A stretch of 64,000 nt of DNA from Hetaerina americana (Eukaryota; Arthropoda; Insecta; Odonata; Calopterygidae): positions 1,984,001-2,048,000 of the forward strand of contig JAKTNV010000024.1 of assembly GCA_022747635.1 (NCBI GenBank), in the 5' to 3' direction. The notes beneath the pieces were generated by a model. That model was not told the origin of the DNA, made no database searches, and was given only the letters and a program-made list of their open reading frames with translations. Position numbers and translations under genes: made by a program. Positions 13,291-24,022 of this stretch are shown here, in pieces (position 1 is the stretch's first letter; each line of letters starts with the position of its first letter).

Positions 13291-14301
13291 TGCAGGGTGA
13301 ATTCCGAAAGTAATACAATTATTTTTTAAAAGTAATTTATTGAACAGATTTGCACAGACAGCAAGCACTTCAAATACTTCAAAGTACTGTCCTTGGGCAC
13401 CTATACATTTGGGCACATCCACGTAGCGTTAAATGTCTGTTTTGAGGAACAAACTCCTTACGAACCATTCCTTTACTGTCGAAAAAGTCAATGAGCATTG
13501 TTTTCACTTTTGATTTGCTCATTCTTTCCTTTTTTAGCTTGGGGGACTGGTCATTGTGCCACTTAGAGCTTTGGCGTTTTGTTTCTGGGTCGTATTAAAA
13601 AACCCAGGTTTCATCACCAGTGATGACGCTGTCCAATTAATCAGGTTCATTTTCAATACGTTGCAAAAGGTCACTTGAAATTTCTGCTCGATGGGCTTTT
13701 ATCGTCTGACAACACCTTGGGCACGAGCTTGGCGCACACTTTCCTCATCGCTAAATCTTTAGTAACGATGCTAAAATCAATGTTAGACGACAAGTTCAGT
13801 TCATTGGCAACCATCTTGATACTCAATCGACGGTCAGAGTCCAACAATTGTCGAACACGAGCCACAATGGTGTCGGTTTTGCTGGTTGACGGCCGCCCAG
13901 AGCGTTGTTTGTCGTGAACCTCTTCCCGGTCTTCCTTTAAGGCCTTTAACCACCTCGAAACTTGTTAGTAGGACAGATTAGAGTCCCCATAAGCAACTCA
14001 TTTATCACAAATCACAAATCATTTAGTTATTCTCCTCAAGAGTTTTTTTCAGTTTAGCACAAAACTTAGTAATGGGGTAGCGTTGCTCCATCGTAGATTT
14101 TTCAATTATTTCGTTACACGGTCGGCGCACCGATGTTTACAATTACTGACGTTCTGCCGCTTAAACCGTTTGGGGAGGACTGAGACCAATTTTGTGGGTA
14201 ACCTTAGCGTCTTTTCCACCTAGTCCAAACAATTTGATTCCACTCAAATCAATAGGAGCGGCGCGGGAAATTCCGAGGCATTACTTTCGGAACACACCCA
14301 G
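13291..14301 (-). mobile_element. Internally deleted mariner-like transposon
   Basis: The two ends form imperfect terminal inverted repeats sharing TTCCGAAAGTAAT next to a GGGTG-type tip, and TA dinucleotides flank the element (13289-13290, 14302-14303), as expected for Tc1/mariner insertion. At about 1.0 kb it is shorter than a usual 1.3-kb mariner. The minus strand encodes broken pieces of a mariner transposase (next entry). The missing portion is the centre of the catalytic domain, so the copy cannot encode a working enzyme. It could be mobilised only in trans, if the ends are still recognised. Confidence 0.85.
13340..14091 (-). pseudogene. Mariner transposase remnant
   Basis: A methionine at 14091 opens a typical mariner N-terminus (MEQRYPITKFCAKLKK). 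The next recognisable piece, 13671-13865, reads through a helix-turn-helix region (QLLDSDRRLSIKMVANELNL) to KLVPKVLSDD. After a frame break, ITGDETWVF, containing the first catalytic aspartate, is readable near 13600, followed by a fragment of the central domain ending in FVPQNRH. The sequence then jumps at about 13430 to the C-terminal signature CIGAQGQYFE. The HDNA and SPDLAP blocks that supply the other two catalytic aspartates are absent. Frameshifts and stops occur elsewhere. It resembles the transposase piece at 48.2 kb but belongs to a different subfamily. Confidence 0.85.
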
Positions 14302-14520
14302 TATGACAATGCCGATTCAAGGTCGTGTAACAAATTCACATTTATAATCATTATCAAAACTTAAGTATTTATCATATTTTTTGTGACTTGAAACTTATAG
14401 TGTAAAGTAGCCAACAAATACATGCCTTGAAGTTCACACTTAAATGGCAGGGAAAATGAATCAAACAGTACAAACAAGTTTATTTTTCCGAAACTTTTCC
14501 CCTGTATTTTTATACAAACG

Positions 14521-14561
14521 ATATATATATGTTAATATATATGTATATATGTATATATATA

Positions 14562-14595
<34 letters not shown>

Positions 14596-14615
14596 TAAAC
14601 ATACATATATATATG

Positions 14616-14697
<82 letters not shown>
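14521..14697. repeat. Complex TA/TATG/TACA microsatellite
   Basis: TA units are interspersed with ATGT and ATAC variants on the left (to about 14620), and a pure TA run follows to 14697. Frames across it give Tyr-Ile peptides and are not genes. Confidence 0.95.
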
Positions 14698-14698
<1 letters not shown>

Positions 14699-16500
14699 CG
14701 TGTGGAGCTTTGGAACGCTGAGGTAATTTATATTTTCTACGAAGTATCTCATAAAGTGCTTGGGAAGTCGAAACTTTCTTTAGTTCAAAGAGGAGACGCA
14801 GTGTCGGTAGAGAGAAACGTTTAAATATCTTCTCCATTCTGGAATATAATCTGGGCCAAACCAATCCGCATATAATCGTATAGACCAGTTTTACCGGTAA
14901 AACTGAGGCATCATATAATGATTTGACGTTTGAATGAAACGAGGATAACTTTGGCGTAAAAATTCGGAGAGTTTCTAGCATTAAATATTTCTTTTTATAG
15001 ATTTTACTTCCTAAAGATATCGGTATGAGTCAAAGAATTTTTCATATGAGCTCTACCCATTTGCTAAAATTTAATACCATACCACTTTTTTAAATTCAAT
15101 TTCACGCTATGGTGGAGGCATAGAGCTTAAAATTCACTGAAAGTGTTTTTTAACACAATGTGCTTTCTCTCATTCAACTCGATAGCTTTAGTTGGATCTT
15201 TCTATATTGGTTTCTGCTCGACGATGTGGAATTTGATGCCATCCTTCCATTGTGTCGCTCAAATGTTTGGTGGGAAACTTCTTGAAGGTAATTTCCATTT
15301 AGGATTTTGCCTCAATGCTATGTGGTTCTTTCATTTTTCTTCCATTGATTTGGCTTTCATCCCCCCATTTTCATATCTCCATTAATCGTTTAAGCCGTCC
15401 TCCTTCCCGTTCACTCAATCTTTCTCTCTCCTCTCTACCTTATGAGAATCGATTTCTTTTGATTTTCATCCGCCGAAATGACAAGCTCACAATGTGCCTT
15501 CCTCTTCTCATCACTCCTTTTATTCTCTCTCCACTTTCATTTCCAAGCGTCCGTTTTCGCATGCCCTTTTCCCTGTCGTTGTTTCACTCTCAGTAATTGC
15601 GTCTCCGTGAAGGTTCCCCGCCCGTCTCCTCGGACGGGTGTTTTCTTGGGCAACGCGTATTTACGTACCGCTCAGATTCTAGCTTATCATCCTCTCAATG
15701 CACCTACCTACTTTACTAAGACTTATTTAACTTAGTTTTTTTATTTCAATACCTTTTTTAGACATGTTCGCTTTATACATGTTACTCAATTCGTTATCAT
15801 TAGCATAATGTAATATTTTAACCAGGAGTTCCGCGAAAAAGTTAAACATAATATCAATGTGCTCTATTTTCTAACGTAAATAATTTTCATCTACCATCTG
15901 CATGATTTTGTTAATTAGCGTCAGTATTAAAATCTTCACACACCGCCAAAACTATACCAATGAGGCATAATTACAGCCCTACTGAAATATTACTAGCAAA
16001 TATGAAATTAAACCTGATACACATCAACATAATGAAATAGGAGTGACACAACGTTTGATATAAAAAAGTGTGCATAGATACGTTCGAGTTCTGTTGGTTT
16101 CCTTTCTAAAATGATGATACGCAGTTTACGGAAACACACGTGGAACCAATTTTTTTATTCCGTTTGAAAACCTTATTCCGCTGAAAATTCCAGGTCTGTG
16201 TAATGTGTTCGGGCTACTTGATTCATCCTCAACTTAAAGTCGCCCGCCGCTGCATGACGCAATATTATCGCGTGCCTTCGGCTGCTAGGGCGTGATAAAC
16301 CTAGCGAACGAATGCTTTTACATGTTGAATATTTATTTATTTAAAGTTTTACCATCAATTGACCCAGGCGATTTAAAACGCAGGAGGCACTTTTACCGAC
16401 ACTAATGACTAGAATGCCATGCTAAAAATCACCTGCCCTCCAGCAAATCAAAGAATTCTTGTGTGAGTCTCTGTTTGTGCCGTCATGTGAATCGCATCGT
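14698..16500. other. AT-rich non-coding sequence
   Basis: No gene recognised. An 18-bp perfect palindrome lies at 14887-14904. A pyrimidine-rich patch at about 15390-15560 generates open frames with no domain. Confidence 0.5.
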
Positions 16501-16539
16501 CGTGGATAAAAGCTATCATTCATCTGCACCCACACGCGC

Positions 16540-17150
16540 CTACCCCCAATCGCCCATTTCTTCACCCCCGTCCAGCTTTTCGACTCGGCTCCCCACATCC
16601 TCATCCATCGCCTGGTCTAATTTTTCCCTCCATCAGCGCTCAATCTCCGCTGCACTCCCCCCTCTCTAACCCCTCATTCCCCCTTGCACCGCTGAGGGCC
16701 CTTAAATAGAGAAACGTCTACCATGGGGAGCTGGGAGGGATCGACGGGCGTAAGGGGTTGAGAGTCGTTTCGGGAAGGACTTTTGATTAGAACACGACCC
16801 TCCCACGCGAGAAGGGTCACCGAGGACTCGGAATGGGAGCGGAGGGAGAAGGGAATTGAGCGCCGTCGCCCACCGAAGTTACTGAATCGGGAGGGAGGAA
16901 GTTGCGCGAGGGCAGGGTGAAATGCAGTGCCCGGTTAGTGAATGGGGTGAGGGAGAGGCTGTCAGTTGGGGGAGGGACGAGTCGAGGGAAGCGAGGGAAT
17001 GGGTGAGGAGAGGGGGCTCGCTCTCTTGCGGAGCACGGGGGCTGATTAAAGAACTGGACGAGGGCATGGTGTGAGGTGAAAGGGCTTTTGCACAAATTGC
17101 GATGGGAACGCAAACAACTGGAGGGGTGATGGGAGGGGCAGCTCGATTTT
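16540..17150. promoter_or_regulatory. GC-rich island with opposite strand skews
   Basis: The left part (about 16540-16690) is pyrimidine-rich on the plus strand. The right part (about 16820-17130) is strongly purine-rich and carries several CpGs. The switch lies around 16700-16800. Open frames are Ser/Pro rich on the complementary strand and look compositional. A divergent promoter or a replication- or transcription-associated skew is possible but untested. Confidence 0.2.
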
Positions 17151-17290
17151 TATTTAGATTTTCAAGTTTTTGTGAGGTGGGGATTCCCTATCGAGTATTT
17201 CCATACTAGTTCTCGGCTGGCTCCGGGGACAGACTCGGAAAATGTGAACCTGTGGGATAGCCATGCTTACCAATTCAATTGCCAATTCGA

Positions 17291-17330
17291 GGAGTCACCT
17301 AATAATATTTCCATATTATTAGGAGACTCC
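17291..17330. repeat. Short hairpin-forming inverted repeat
   Basis: 17-bp arms (17291-17307 and 17314-17330) have one mismatch and a 6-base loop. Confidence 0.8.
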
Positions 17331-19757
17331 TTGCATTACTAAAATAACAGATATATACTTTTACTTTCATTCTTTGGTTATCTATTCTCTAAACTTTCAA
17401 GAATCGTTCGCGCTATATTTTCTAAGGGTTGAACAAATCGCAAATGAAAATGCAAGAATGTCTTGCACGTTTTACTCTATTTTATGAGTTGGGGAACATA
17501 ACTACTAAGTTGTTCCTAAAAAGTTTAATTTTTATATTCTTCTCTTACAATTACTGTCAAAAACGTTTGTTATCATTTTCTATCAAATGCGTACATCACT
17601 GCGACACAGGTGGTATTTTAGTCCGCTTGGAAAACCCCCGAGGGTCACGGTAGCGTTCAAGGTCCGAGTTGGGCTCTACGGGGGAACTTGTTTGTCGTGA
17701 TAGATATGGTTTCCATTATCGTGGTTCTGTGAGGGTATCGAAGTACCACGCGAGGCGAAGTCGGCGTAAACGGTGTCAAGCGCTTTCATTTACGGCACTA
17801 CCTTGGAAGGGTCACATGAGAAGGAGGGAGGAAGGTAGAGAGGTTCAAAAGGCGAATAAAGTTTTGCCTGGGGAATGAAAAAGAACCACAATGGTTGGGT
17901 GATTGTAGCTTTCCGGTTCCTGAAAAACAATCACGAACGAAAAAACACAAAGCATCACGCAATTAATACGTTAACTGAGACGGGGATCCCGCCCCTTGAG
18001 ACTCGGAAACCGAGCACTATCTTAAAATTATCGCCAAGGTAATATGCTATTTTTTCTACCCTCCGAGAAAACAATCCAGGTCCGACAGTACATTTTCAGG
18101 TGAGGAAGGATGATAAAAAACCTGGTTTACTGTTGAATAGATAGATACGAGGATGCCTACCATAACCAATCACAATACATAGATTATTGCGCCAGATTTA
18201 CGATCACAAATCATAGATAATTGCACCAATAAATTAAAATTGACCTGCCTTTCCTCTCATAGACATCTTTCTCTTCATTTCCGTGGCCGGTGTCCTCAGA
18301 CCAATTGCCACACGCTCTTCTAGCCGCACACAGGGTGTTGTGTGGTGGCGTAGATAGATTAGGGGAAGATACTGGAAAATTGTAGTTGTAACAGATAAAA
18401 AAGACTGTTCTCGGGTGAGGGAGAGTGATAAAAGGGAAAGGAACACGAAAGCTGGAGTATCTGAGGACGGTCAGGGACCAACTCCGCCGTACCCGCCCCC
18501 GACGCTTTATCGGAGCAACAGGTCGCCCATCCCTCCCCATGATCCTTGGCGCACGAGCCAACGCTTCCATATCAGTTGGAAGATATGTCTACTGGAGAAA
18601 GAGTGACGGGGATGGCAGGGAGGAGGATTGAGGGGTACTATAAGAGTTTGGCGAAGAAGGAAAGACATTCTTTATTGCATATTTTTTATCGGAGGCGTCA
18701 CACCTTAGTTTCACCGAAGACCGAGATTCCTTTAGTAGTAAGTGACGCGGAACGGTAGATGAAGAGATGCGTAGGTATTCACGCATGGGCTTGCTTTTGG
18801 AAATGCCAAGACCATATTTTCGCCATCCACGTGATGAGCGTTGTGGAAGAGATACATTCCGCCGCTGGATTTACGGAGAATTTCATCTTGAAGAGTGGGT
18901 AAAAAATAGGTTTGTTTGACAGTGAAAGTTGAAAAGACCGTAGAAGGGTCTCCACGATGGAGAAATGCTTAAAATGTGATTTCAGATGTCAGTATCTGAT
19001 AGCTGTTAATTGAAAAGGATGCATGAAAAGTATTTAGCCCGTATTTCTGACTAGTAATCAAAGGCTCACTCATTTATGCAAAAAGCTGTTTGAATACGTC
19101 CCCGATTCTTTACTATCAAATTTTAATCTTCTATTACCCTTTATCCCTTATTTCTTGCGATACCTTTCATTACGTCTTCTTATTTACTATTAGCAGTGGA
19201 CATTTTTCTTTCATGGAAACTTTCACTGCTATTATGCTCTAAGAAATATTTTGTATCCTAAGTTGCGTCCAATTTCGTTTGGTACCAATATAGCATTTTT
19301 CTTTATCTTGTTATATAACTCTCTTTTCACATTTTGTTTGCTTGTTTGATCTATAACATCTATCACTTCTATCTGGTACATTCTTTGGTAACCTTTTTTC
19401 TCACGACCAATATTCTTAGATTGCTGCTCTCCATTAACTCTTATAAAAGCAATCTTATATAAAAGTAAACTCAATTCTTGTCCCATCTTTACTTTTCCCT
19501 TATTTCATTAGACTTGGAGTTATGAAAGGTATTTCTTATGTAAATGTATTTTCATGCTACTTTATTGTTCTCGTGGTTCGGGTTGGTAAGGGTGAAATAA
19601 AAGTATGGTACTTAAAATCACCTCATGATCGTAAATTTGTTTGTATCTTAAACTGGATATGTGCTAAGGCAAATTTTTATTTACTTCATTAGATCTGCGC
19701 AATAAAAATTACTTATCATCATGGCTTTTTTTAAATAACATAACTTGACAAATTCAT
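17331..19757. other. Non-coding sequence with minor GC patches
   Basis: GC-richer patches occur at about 17630-17850 and 18440-18600 without a recognisable product. A short imperfect direct repeat (CATAGAT-ATTGC-CCA type) lies at about 18177-18230. Nothing else is seen. Confidence 0.45.
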
Positions 19758-19935
19758 AGAAACTGCGGGAGATGCCGCGACAGTAACTTTTAACGCAGTC
19801 ATCCGCTAAGTGTGAATTACAATGCACACTTCACGCCTCGGTAGTTTAGCAGGTTAAAGCACTCGGCCGGACATCGAGGGATCCGGGTTCGTATCTCGGT
19901 CAAGGTGAAAGATTTTTACACTTTCAAATTTTAGT
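19758..19935 (-). mobile_element. tRNA-derived foldback-family element, deleted copy
   Basis: The block starts with AACTGCGGGAGATGCCGC, the tail module of the family described at 23.6 kb, in the same orientation as in that copy. A plus-strand tRNA-like sequence (19835-19907) follows, and then a GATTTTTACACT motif matching the sequence after the tRNA in the other copies. Compared with the 23.6-kb copy, the central part and one of the two tRNA-like units are missing. The copy is either a deletion product or an ancestral single-tRNA form. I found no convincing target-site duplication. Confidence 0.75.
19835..19907 (+). other. tRNA-like pseudogene head
   Basis: This 73-base segment resembles a tRNA. 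It has an A-box-like TAGTTTAGCAGG, a B-box-like GGTTCGTATCT, a D-arm-like region and an anticodon-loop-like CCGGACA. The T-stem is imperfect, the base normally T at position 33 is C, and the segment is embedded in a repeat. I read it as a SINE-type RNA polymerase III promoter head and not as a working tRNA gene. Confidence 0.7.
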
Positions 19936-20015
19936 ATTAAATAACTTATTAACTTCCAAATATTCAAACTTGAAAACTTCTATGCAAATATCCTATGCTA
20001 TCTAGATTATGTATA

Positions 20016-20956
20016 CAGGGTGAAGCAGAATGAACTCCTTAGTTTTAAAAAATCACTGAAGAGCGCGCAGGTGGAGTGGGAGTAGTTGCGTTAGCTGGAG
20101 AAAACACGACATTTTCAGTAGTTACCGTGCATTGGTCTGGTGAGCATCGACGCTTTGTCGTAGAAATGTTCTTTAAGAACAATAATAGTGTGGTGGCGAC
20201 GCAGAGGGCGCTGTGGTCTAGCGTTGGAGCCCATTTTCACCTCTCCGGCTCAGTAAATAAGCAAAGGTTTCGTCACTGGGTAACTGACTACCCTCGCGAA
20301 CTTCACCCAAGACCTCTTCATAGCCCTAAGTGACAGTAGGGTGCGCTGTGTCTACCATAAGCATTATTTGGCCTTAAATTTTTGAATCCCGTGGTTCGAC
20401 TGTTATTGTGAACTCTGTGCGCTATTGTGGGATGCTGGAAAACTTTTTACTTCCCAAAATGGAAGAATATGTTGAGGAATATGATACAGAAGCCTTTTGG
20501 TTTCAACAGGATGGCGCCACAGCTCATACCACCCGTCGTTCACGCCAAATCCTGCAAGAACAATTTCCCGGCAGCCTGATCTCCTTACGAGGGGATGTAC
20601 CATAGCCCCCACGCTCCCCAAATTTGAGCCAATGTGATTTTTTTCTTTAGGGATATCTCAAAGCTGAGGATTGGAAAGTTCGACTAAGGACCTTGAAAAC
20701 TCTTAAGGAGGCAATTACAGATGTCATCGCTGGAACAACGCAAGATAAGCTGAGGAGAGTTTTTGAAAACTTTTTTGAACGATTCAACAAATGCATCGAT
20801 TACCAAGGTCTTCACCTGGATGATTTAATTTTTAAAACCTAATGAAAATAAAATGGCATTGGATGTAGTTTTTATAAATAAAAGCCGTTTTTAGTTATCT
20901 TGATGTGCTTTCACAATTCACCCGTTAAATCAAGAAGTCTATTCTACCCCACCCTG
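20016..20956 (+). mobile_element. Internally deleted DUF4817-type mariner-superfamily transposon
   Basis: The ends are imperfect terminal inverted repeats: CAGGGTGAAGCAGAATGAAC on the left, and the complement of CAGGGTGGGGTAGAATAGAC on the right. TA precedes the left end, but the right flank begins TG, so the duplication is not perfect. The 0.94-kb interior carries the start and end of a transposase with the middle removed. The copy is non-autonomous. Confidence 0.8.
20076..20842 (+). pseudogene. DUF4817-type transposase remnant
   Basis: The first frame (20076-20333) contains EHRRFVVEMFFKNNNSVVAT, which matches the N-terminal DUF4817 helix-turn-helix region of insect transposases. It then jumps at about 20225 directly into AHFHLSGSVNKQRFRHW and PRELHPRPLHSPK, which normally lie beyond the first catalytic residue. 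That residue (the SDE before AHFHL in relatives) is lost. After frame breaks, 20408-20605 encodes FWFQQDGATAHTTRRS with the second Asp. In the next frame the piece around PRSPNLSQCDFFLWGYLK carries the third acidic site, and a C-terminus ending at TAA 20840-20842 follows. Frameshifts plus the deletion make it a pseudogene. Confidence 0.85.
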
Positions 20957-22500
20957 TGCTATCGCCTACTTGTTCTGTAACTCAGTTATGTATGATGATT
21001 TTAAGGAGAAAATAGGGATAGTTTAAATATTTATAATTTAAATTTTTAATACTCATTTGCTTTTAAAAATAGTAATTATTCTGGATTTTTACCAAACTGT
21101 ACCTTTTGCATCTTATTTCCTTTCCAATGCACTAATATTGTGGGGGTTCACATGATCATAGGCTAGAAAGTTGAAGAAATTCATCAGTAATTAAATCATA
21201 GGAGTATTTAAGTTATTAATTGGTCCCATTTACAATAATGACGATATTATCAAGAATACATTATTTTTTTAAATAATAGCTACCTGTTTTGCCAGAATTA
21301 TTCTAAAGAATATGCTTGGAGGATAAAATTTCCGCTCAACATTGTCCTTTTGAAATGAAATAAACAAAGCTTTATTATTATTACTTGGAGGTACAGTTTA
21401 TAAATCATGAAAGAGACGACTTCTTGGTGGAATGACACCATAAGAGTCATGTGATTTAAGACCTTTTGTGGTGGACTTCATTATTTTAACTAATAATTGC
21501 AGACAGATCGCAAGGGAATGCAGAAAAAGTATTTCAACTTTTTGTTTTTGGAGAAATATTGCAAGATATCTTTACAAATTTTCATAAATTGGTTTGATTT
21601 GATCCTATAGACGAAAATTGAAAAAGACTGTTTGTGAATTTTTTTGCCTCCTGCGACTTCTTTGGTTGAATAGAAATTTTGGAACTCTTTTATGATTATG
21701 ACCAAAATTTTATGATAATTGGGTTTTTCCTAATAATTATTTGGTAGTATATTGCGCACTTATTTTGAAAAAAATGCCTTTTTTCTATTCGCCTACAAGA
21801 TATATAATACCCTCTTAGTTTGTGCAAAAATATACATGGGATTATCGGAAAGGGTATTTATAAGAACGATTTTGGTCATTAAAAGGAATGGAAGATGACG
21901 CATCGTTGATTGAAATGACAATACACAGTACGGGAAGAAGTCTAGAGAGCTCCTGCGCAATTAAAACTTCCCGATTGACCTGGAGCACGTGACCAATAAC
22001 TGCGGTTCCTTGACTAACAAGCTAAAGAATTAGGGGAAAATAAAACTCAGCCAATGCCTCTCCATTCTATGCGCGTGGAAGGAAAACTGAATGACGCAGT
22101 TCAGCCTAGGTACTCCGGTGTCGAAAGATAAAAAAATTGTAGTTCTAAGCAATTATTCGGGCCTCATATTCATAAAATAAACTGCTCATTTACATGCATC
22201 ATAAATTACTTTTTATTACGTAGAACGGAAGGACTAAATTATTGAACGAAACTTCATTTAAAAATATTCCCCGCTTACGTTCTTTGATGAAAATTGGTCG
22301 TTTTCTATGCATTAGACGGTGTTTTCTGATCAACGAACAAAATTTATTTTTTATGATTTTATAATGTAAAATTTCGGGAGTAAACATGAAGAAAATATTT
22401 AGTAGACTTGGGCTATATAAGTAACTTCTCGCTTGTGTTTTGATTTCAAAGTTGACATCAACGAAATAACTAAGCTCATTCCGTATATGAGGGCAAAAAT
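20957..22500. other. AT-rich non-coding sequence
   Basis: Nothing recognisable. Confidence 0.5.
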
Positions 22501-22507
22501 AAACTTT

Positions 22508-22609
22508 ACACCTCCACAATAAAGATTTAATATTTCACGACTATGGTTTCGATGCTGCGCATCATCGAAAACATTGTCGTCAAATATTAAATCTTTATTG
22601 TGGGAGTGT
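22508..22609. repeat. 102-bp near-palindrome without a spacer
   Basis: Positions 22508-22558 pair with 22559-22609 at 45 of 51 bases by my count, with a GCGC centre and no loop. The inner region holds GTTTCGATG facing CATCATCGAAAAC. It could be a foldback transposon core or two abutting inverted repeat ends. No coding content is seen. Confidence 0.85.
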
Positions 22610-22999
22610 GAAGTTCCTTTTTTACCCTCATTATGAAGGAATTCCACAAAGATAAACCTGAAACTGTTATGTTCACCTGTAAAGAATTGTTCGCAGAGGT
22701 AAATTCCTACCCTTCCAACAGTGATTAACTGCATGATGACAATATTCATTTAAATCGGTTGCTCTAGTGAAGATGTTGCATAAAAAAATCGCTAGTGCAA
22801 AAAGTTTTAACTATCTTTTACTTGAAAAAAATGAAATTATTGACGATCATTTAATAAACCTACATTTTGAATGTCTCATTAAATTTTTTGAATTAAAAGT
22901 TGAGTTCAAGTGGGTAAATGACTTTGCAAACGAGAGGGAGGGAATTCCAAAAGGAAGGATGAAAGTAAAATCAATCCATCCAGCTTCTTCCGGTACTCA
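22610..22999. other. AT-rich non-coding sequence
   Basis: Nothing recognised. The frame starting at 22767 has no motif. Confidence 0.45.
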
Positions 23000-23480
23000 G
23001 CCTCGTACACAAGGCGATAAACACGATGCCAAGGTGACTCGGGGGTGAAAAAGGGGTGGGAAGTAGGAGGGTGGGAAAGAGGAGAGGAGTGCGGGACGTT
23101 TGAGGTGACCAAAGGGAAGAAGGATGGATTGAGAGGGAGAGAGAGAAGGACGAGAGAGAGCAGGGTATGTGTGCGTCTGTGTCGGAATGCCTTTGTGCGC
23201 CGTCGAGGAGGGGAATGCCGAGGGGTTGGCGGAACATTTCGGAGGTGCCAAAGATGCGCAGCTCATTGGCCCTCATCCCCAGCGAAGGGGAATCCTTTAT
23301 AGTGGGGTGTAATCGCGTTTCTCGCTCCGTCCATCCTCGCGCGGTCGCCCGCGTGCACACCGATACTGACACATGCAGCCATCCGAATGCCTGCTCCCGT
23401 ATGCACCATGATGACGAAATGGGTATCTTCCCACCCCGTACAATCTTTCAACGACTGGGATTTTCGGACATCCCTCCCAC
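23000..23480. promoter_or_regulatory. GC/CpG-rich island with strand-skew switch
   Basis: The plus strand is strongly G+A rich at about 23040-23240, then pyrimidine- and CpG-rich at about 23310-23480. A TTTATAG stretch lies at 23297-23303, just before a CpG-dense segment. Six overlapping frames cross the island with no family motif. It may be a promoter. This is inference from composition only. Confidence 0.25.
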
Positions 23481-23591
23481 CTCCAATCCCCTCGTACTCT
23501 CAAGTGTCTTCATGGTGTTGGGTATACAAACACGCAGACCGGCCAGTCCTCTTGTTTCCCCGTCGAATGTTTGTTTGCATTTACTTGAAAC

Positions 23592-23603
23592 TCTCTAATG
23601 TAT
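23592..23603 (+). repeat. Target-site duplication, left copy
   Basis: TCTCTAATGTAT here is repeated exactly at 24023-24034, immediately outside the other end of the palindromic element. Confidence 0.85.
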
Positions 23604-23669
23604 TCCAAAGAAACTGCGGGAGATGCCGCAACAGTAACTTTTAACGGAGTCATCCGCTAATGTGCATTT

Positions 23670-23844
23670 CAATGCAACAATTTCAGAGCGTAAAAATCAT
23701 TCGCCTTGACTGGGACTCGAACCCAGATCCCTCAATATCCGGTCGAGTGCTTTAGCCACTTAAGCTACCGAGGCGTCCTCTTAAACTCTGAAATTTTGGG
23801 GCTTTTAAAGGAACTAGATGTTATGACGAAATACCGTACATACA
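23670..23844 (-). repeat. Left arm of perfect 175-bp inverted repeat
   Basis: I compared this arm base by base with 23847-24021 and found no mismatch and no gap. Perfect identity means the duplication is recent or maintained by conversion, unless it is an assembly artefact. Confidence 0.95.
23702..23774 (-). other. tRNA-like unit, left arm
   Basis: Exact mirror copy of the tRNA-like unit at 23917-23989. See that entry for the fold. Confidence 0.75.
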
Positions 23845-23846
23845 AA

Positions 23847-24021
23847 TGTATGTACGGTATTTCGTCATAACATCTAGTTCCTTTAAAAGCCCCAAAATTT
23901 CAGAGTTTAAGAGGACGCCTCGGTAGCTTAAGTGGCTAAAGCACTCGACCGGATATTGAGGGATCTGGGTTCGAGTCCCAGTCAAGGCGAATGATTTTTA
24001 CGCTCTGAAATTGTTGCATTG
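23847..24021 (+). repeat. Right arm of perfect 175-bp inverted repeat
   Basis: Partner of 23670-23844. The arm ends one base before the right target-site duplication, so it is the short arm. The other arm continues into the tail module. Confidence 0.95.
23917..23989 (+). other. tRNA-like unit, right arm
   Basis: The 73 bases fold as a nearly complete cloverleaf. The acceptor stem has about 6 of 7 pairs (one a wobble). The D stem is GCTT/AAGC. The anticodon stem is CTCGA/TTGAG with loop CCGGATA. The T stem CTGGG/CCCAG is perfect, with loop TTCGAGT. The triplet in the anticodon position is GGA, but base 33 is C instead of T, there is no long variable arm as in serine tRNA, and the unit lies in a repeat. 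It probably serves as an internal Pol III promoter. Function as a tRNA is unlikely but cannot be excluded. Confidence 0.7.
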
Positions 24022-24022
24022 G

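Larger units (their letters stand above)
23604..24022 (-). mobile_element. Head-to-head tRNA palindromic (foldback) retroelement
   Basis: The 419-bp insertion is flanked by a perfect 12-bp direct duplication. Its arms, 23670-23844 and 23847-24021, are perfect reverse complements over 175 bp around a 2-base centre. Each arm holds a complete tRNA-like sequence, the left on the minus strand and the right on the plus strand. About 70 bp separate each tRNA start from the centre. The left side continues beyond the palindrome into a 65-bp tail module (AACTGCGGGAGATGCCGC onwards). The 12-bp duplication and lack of protein coding suggest LINE-assisted retrotransposition of a Pol III-derived transcript. 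Degenerate relatives at 35.9 kb and 19.8 kb share the parts, so this is a repeat family. A transcript would fold into a near-perfect double-stranded hairpin. Confidence 0.85.

Noticed and set aside
14444..14981. Open frames of Tyr-Ile repeats on both strands
   Set aside because: They are translations of the TA microsatellite and carry no coding signal. The same applies at 7247-7540, 31539-31781 and 35124-35360.
22199..22749. Two minus-strand frames of 106 and 116 residues
   Set aside because: They overlap the 102-bp palindrome and have no recognisable domain. AT-rich DNA readily gives such frames.
23917..23989. Functional tRNA gene (GGA in the anticodon position)
   Set aside because: Base 33 is C, there is no serine-type long variable arm, and the unit is an exact half of a transposed palindrome.
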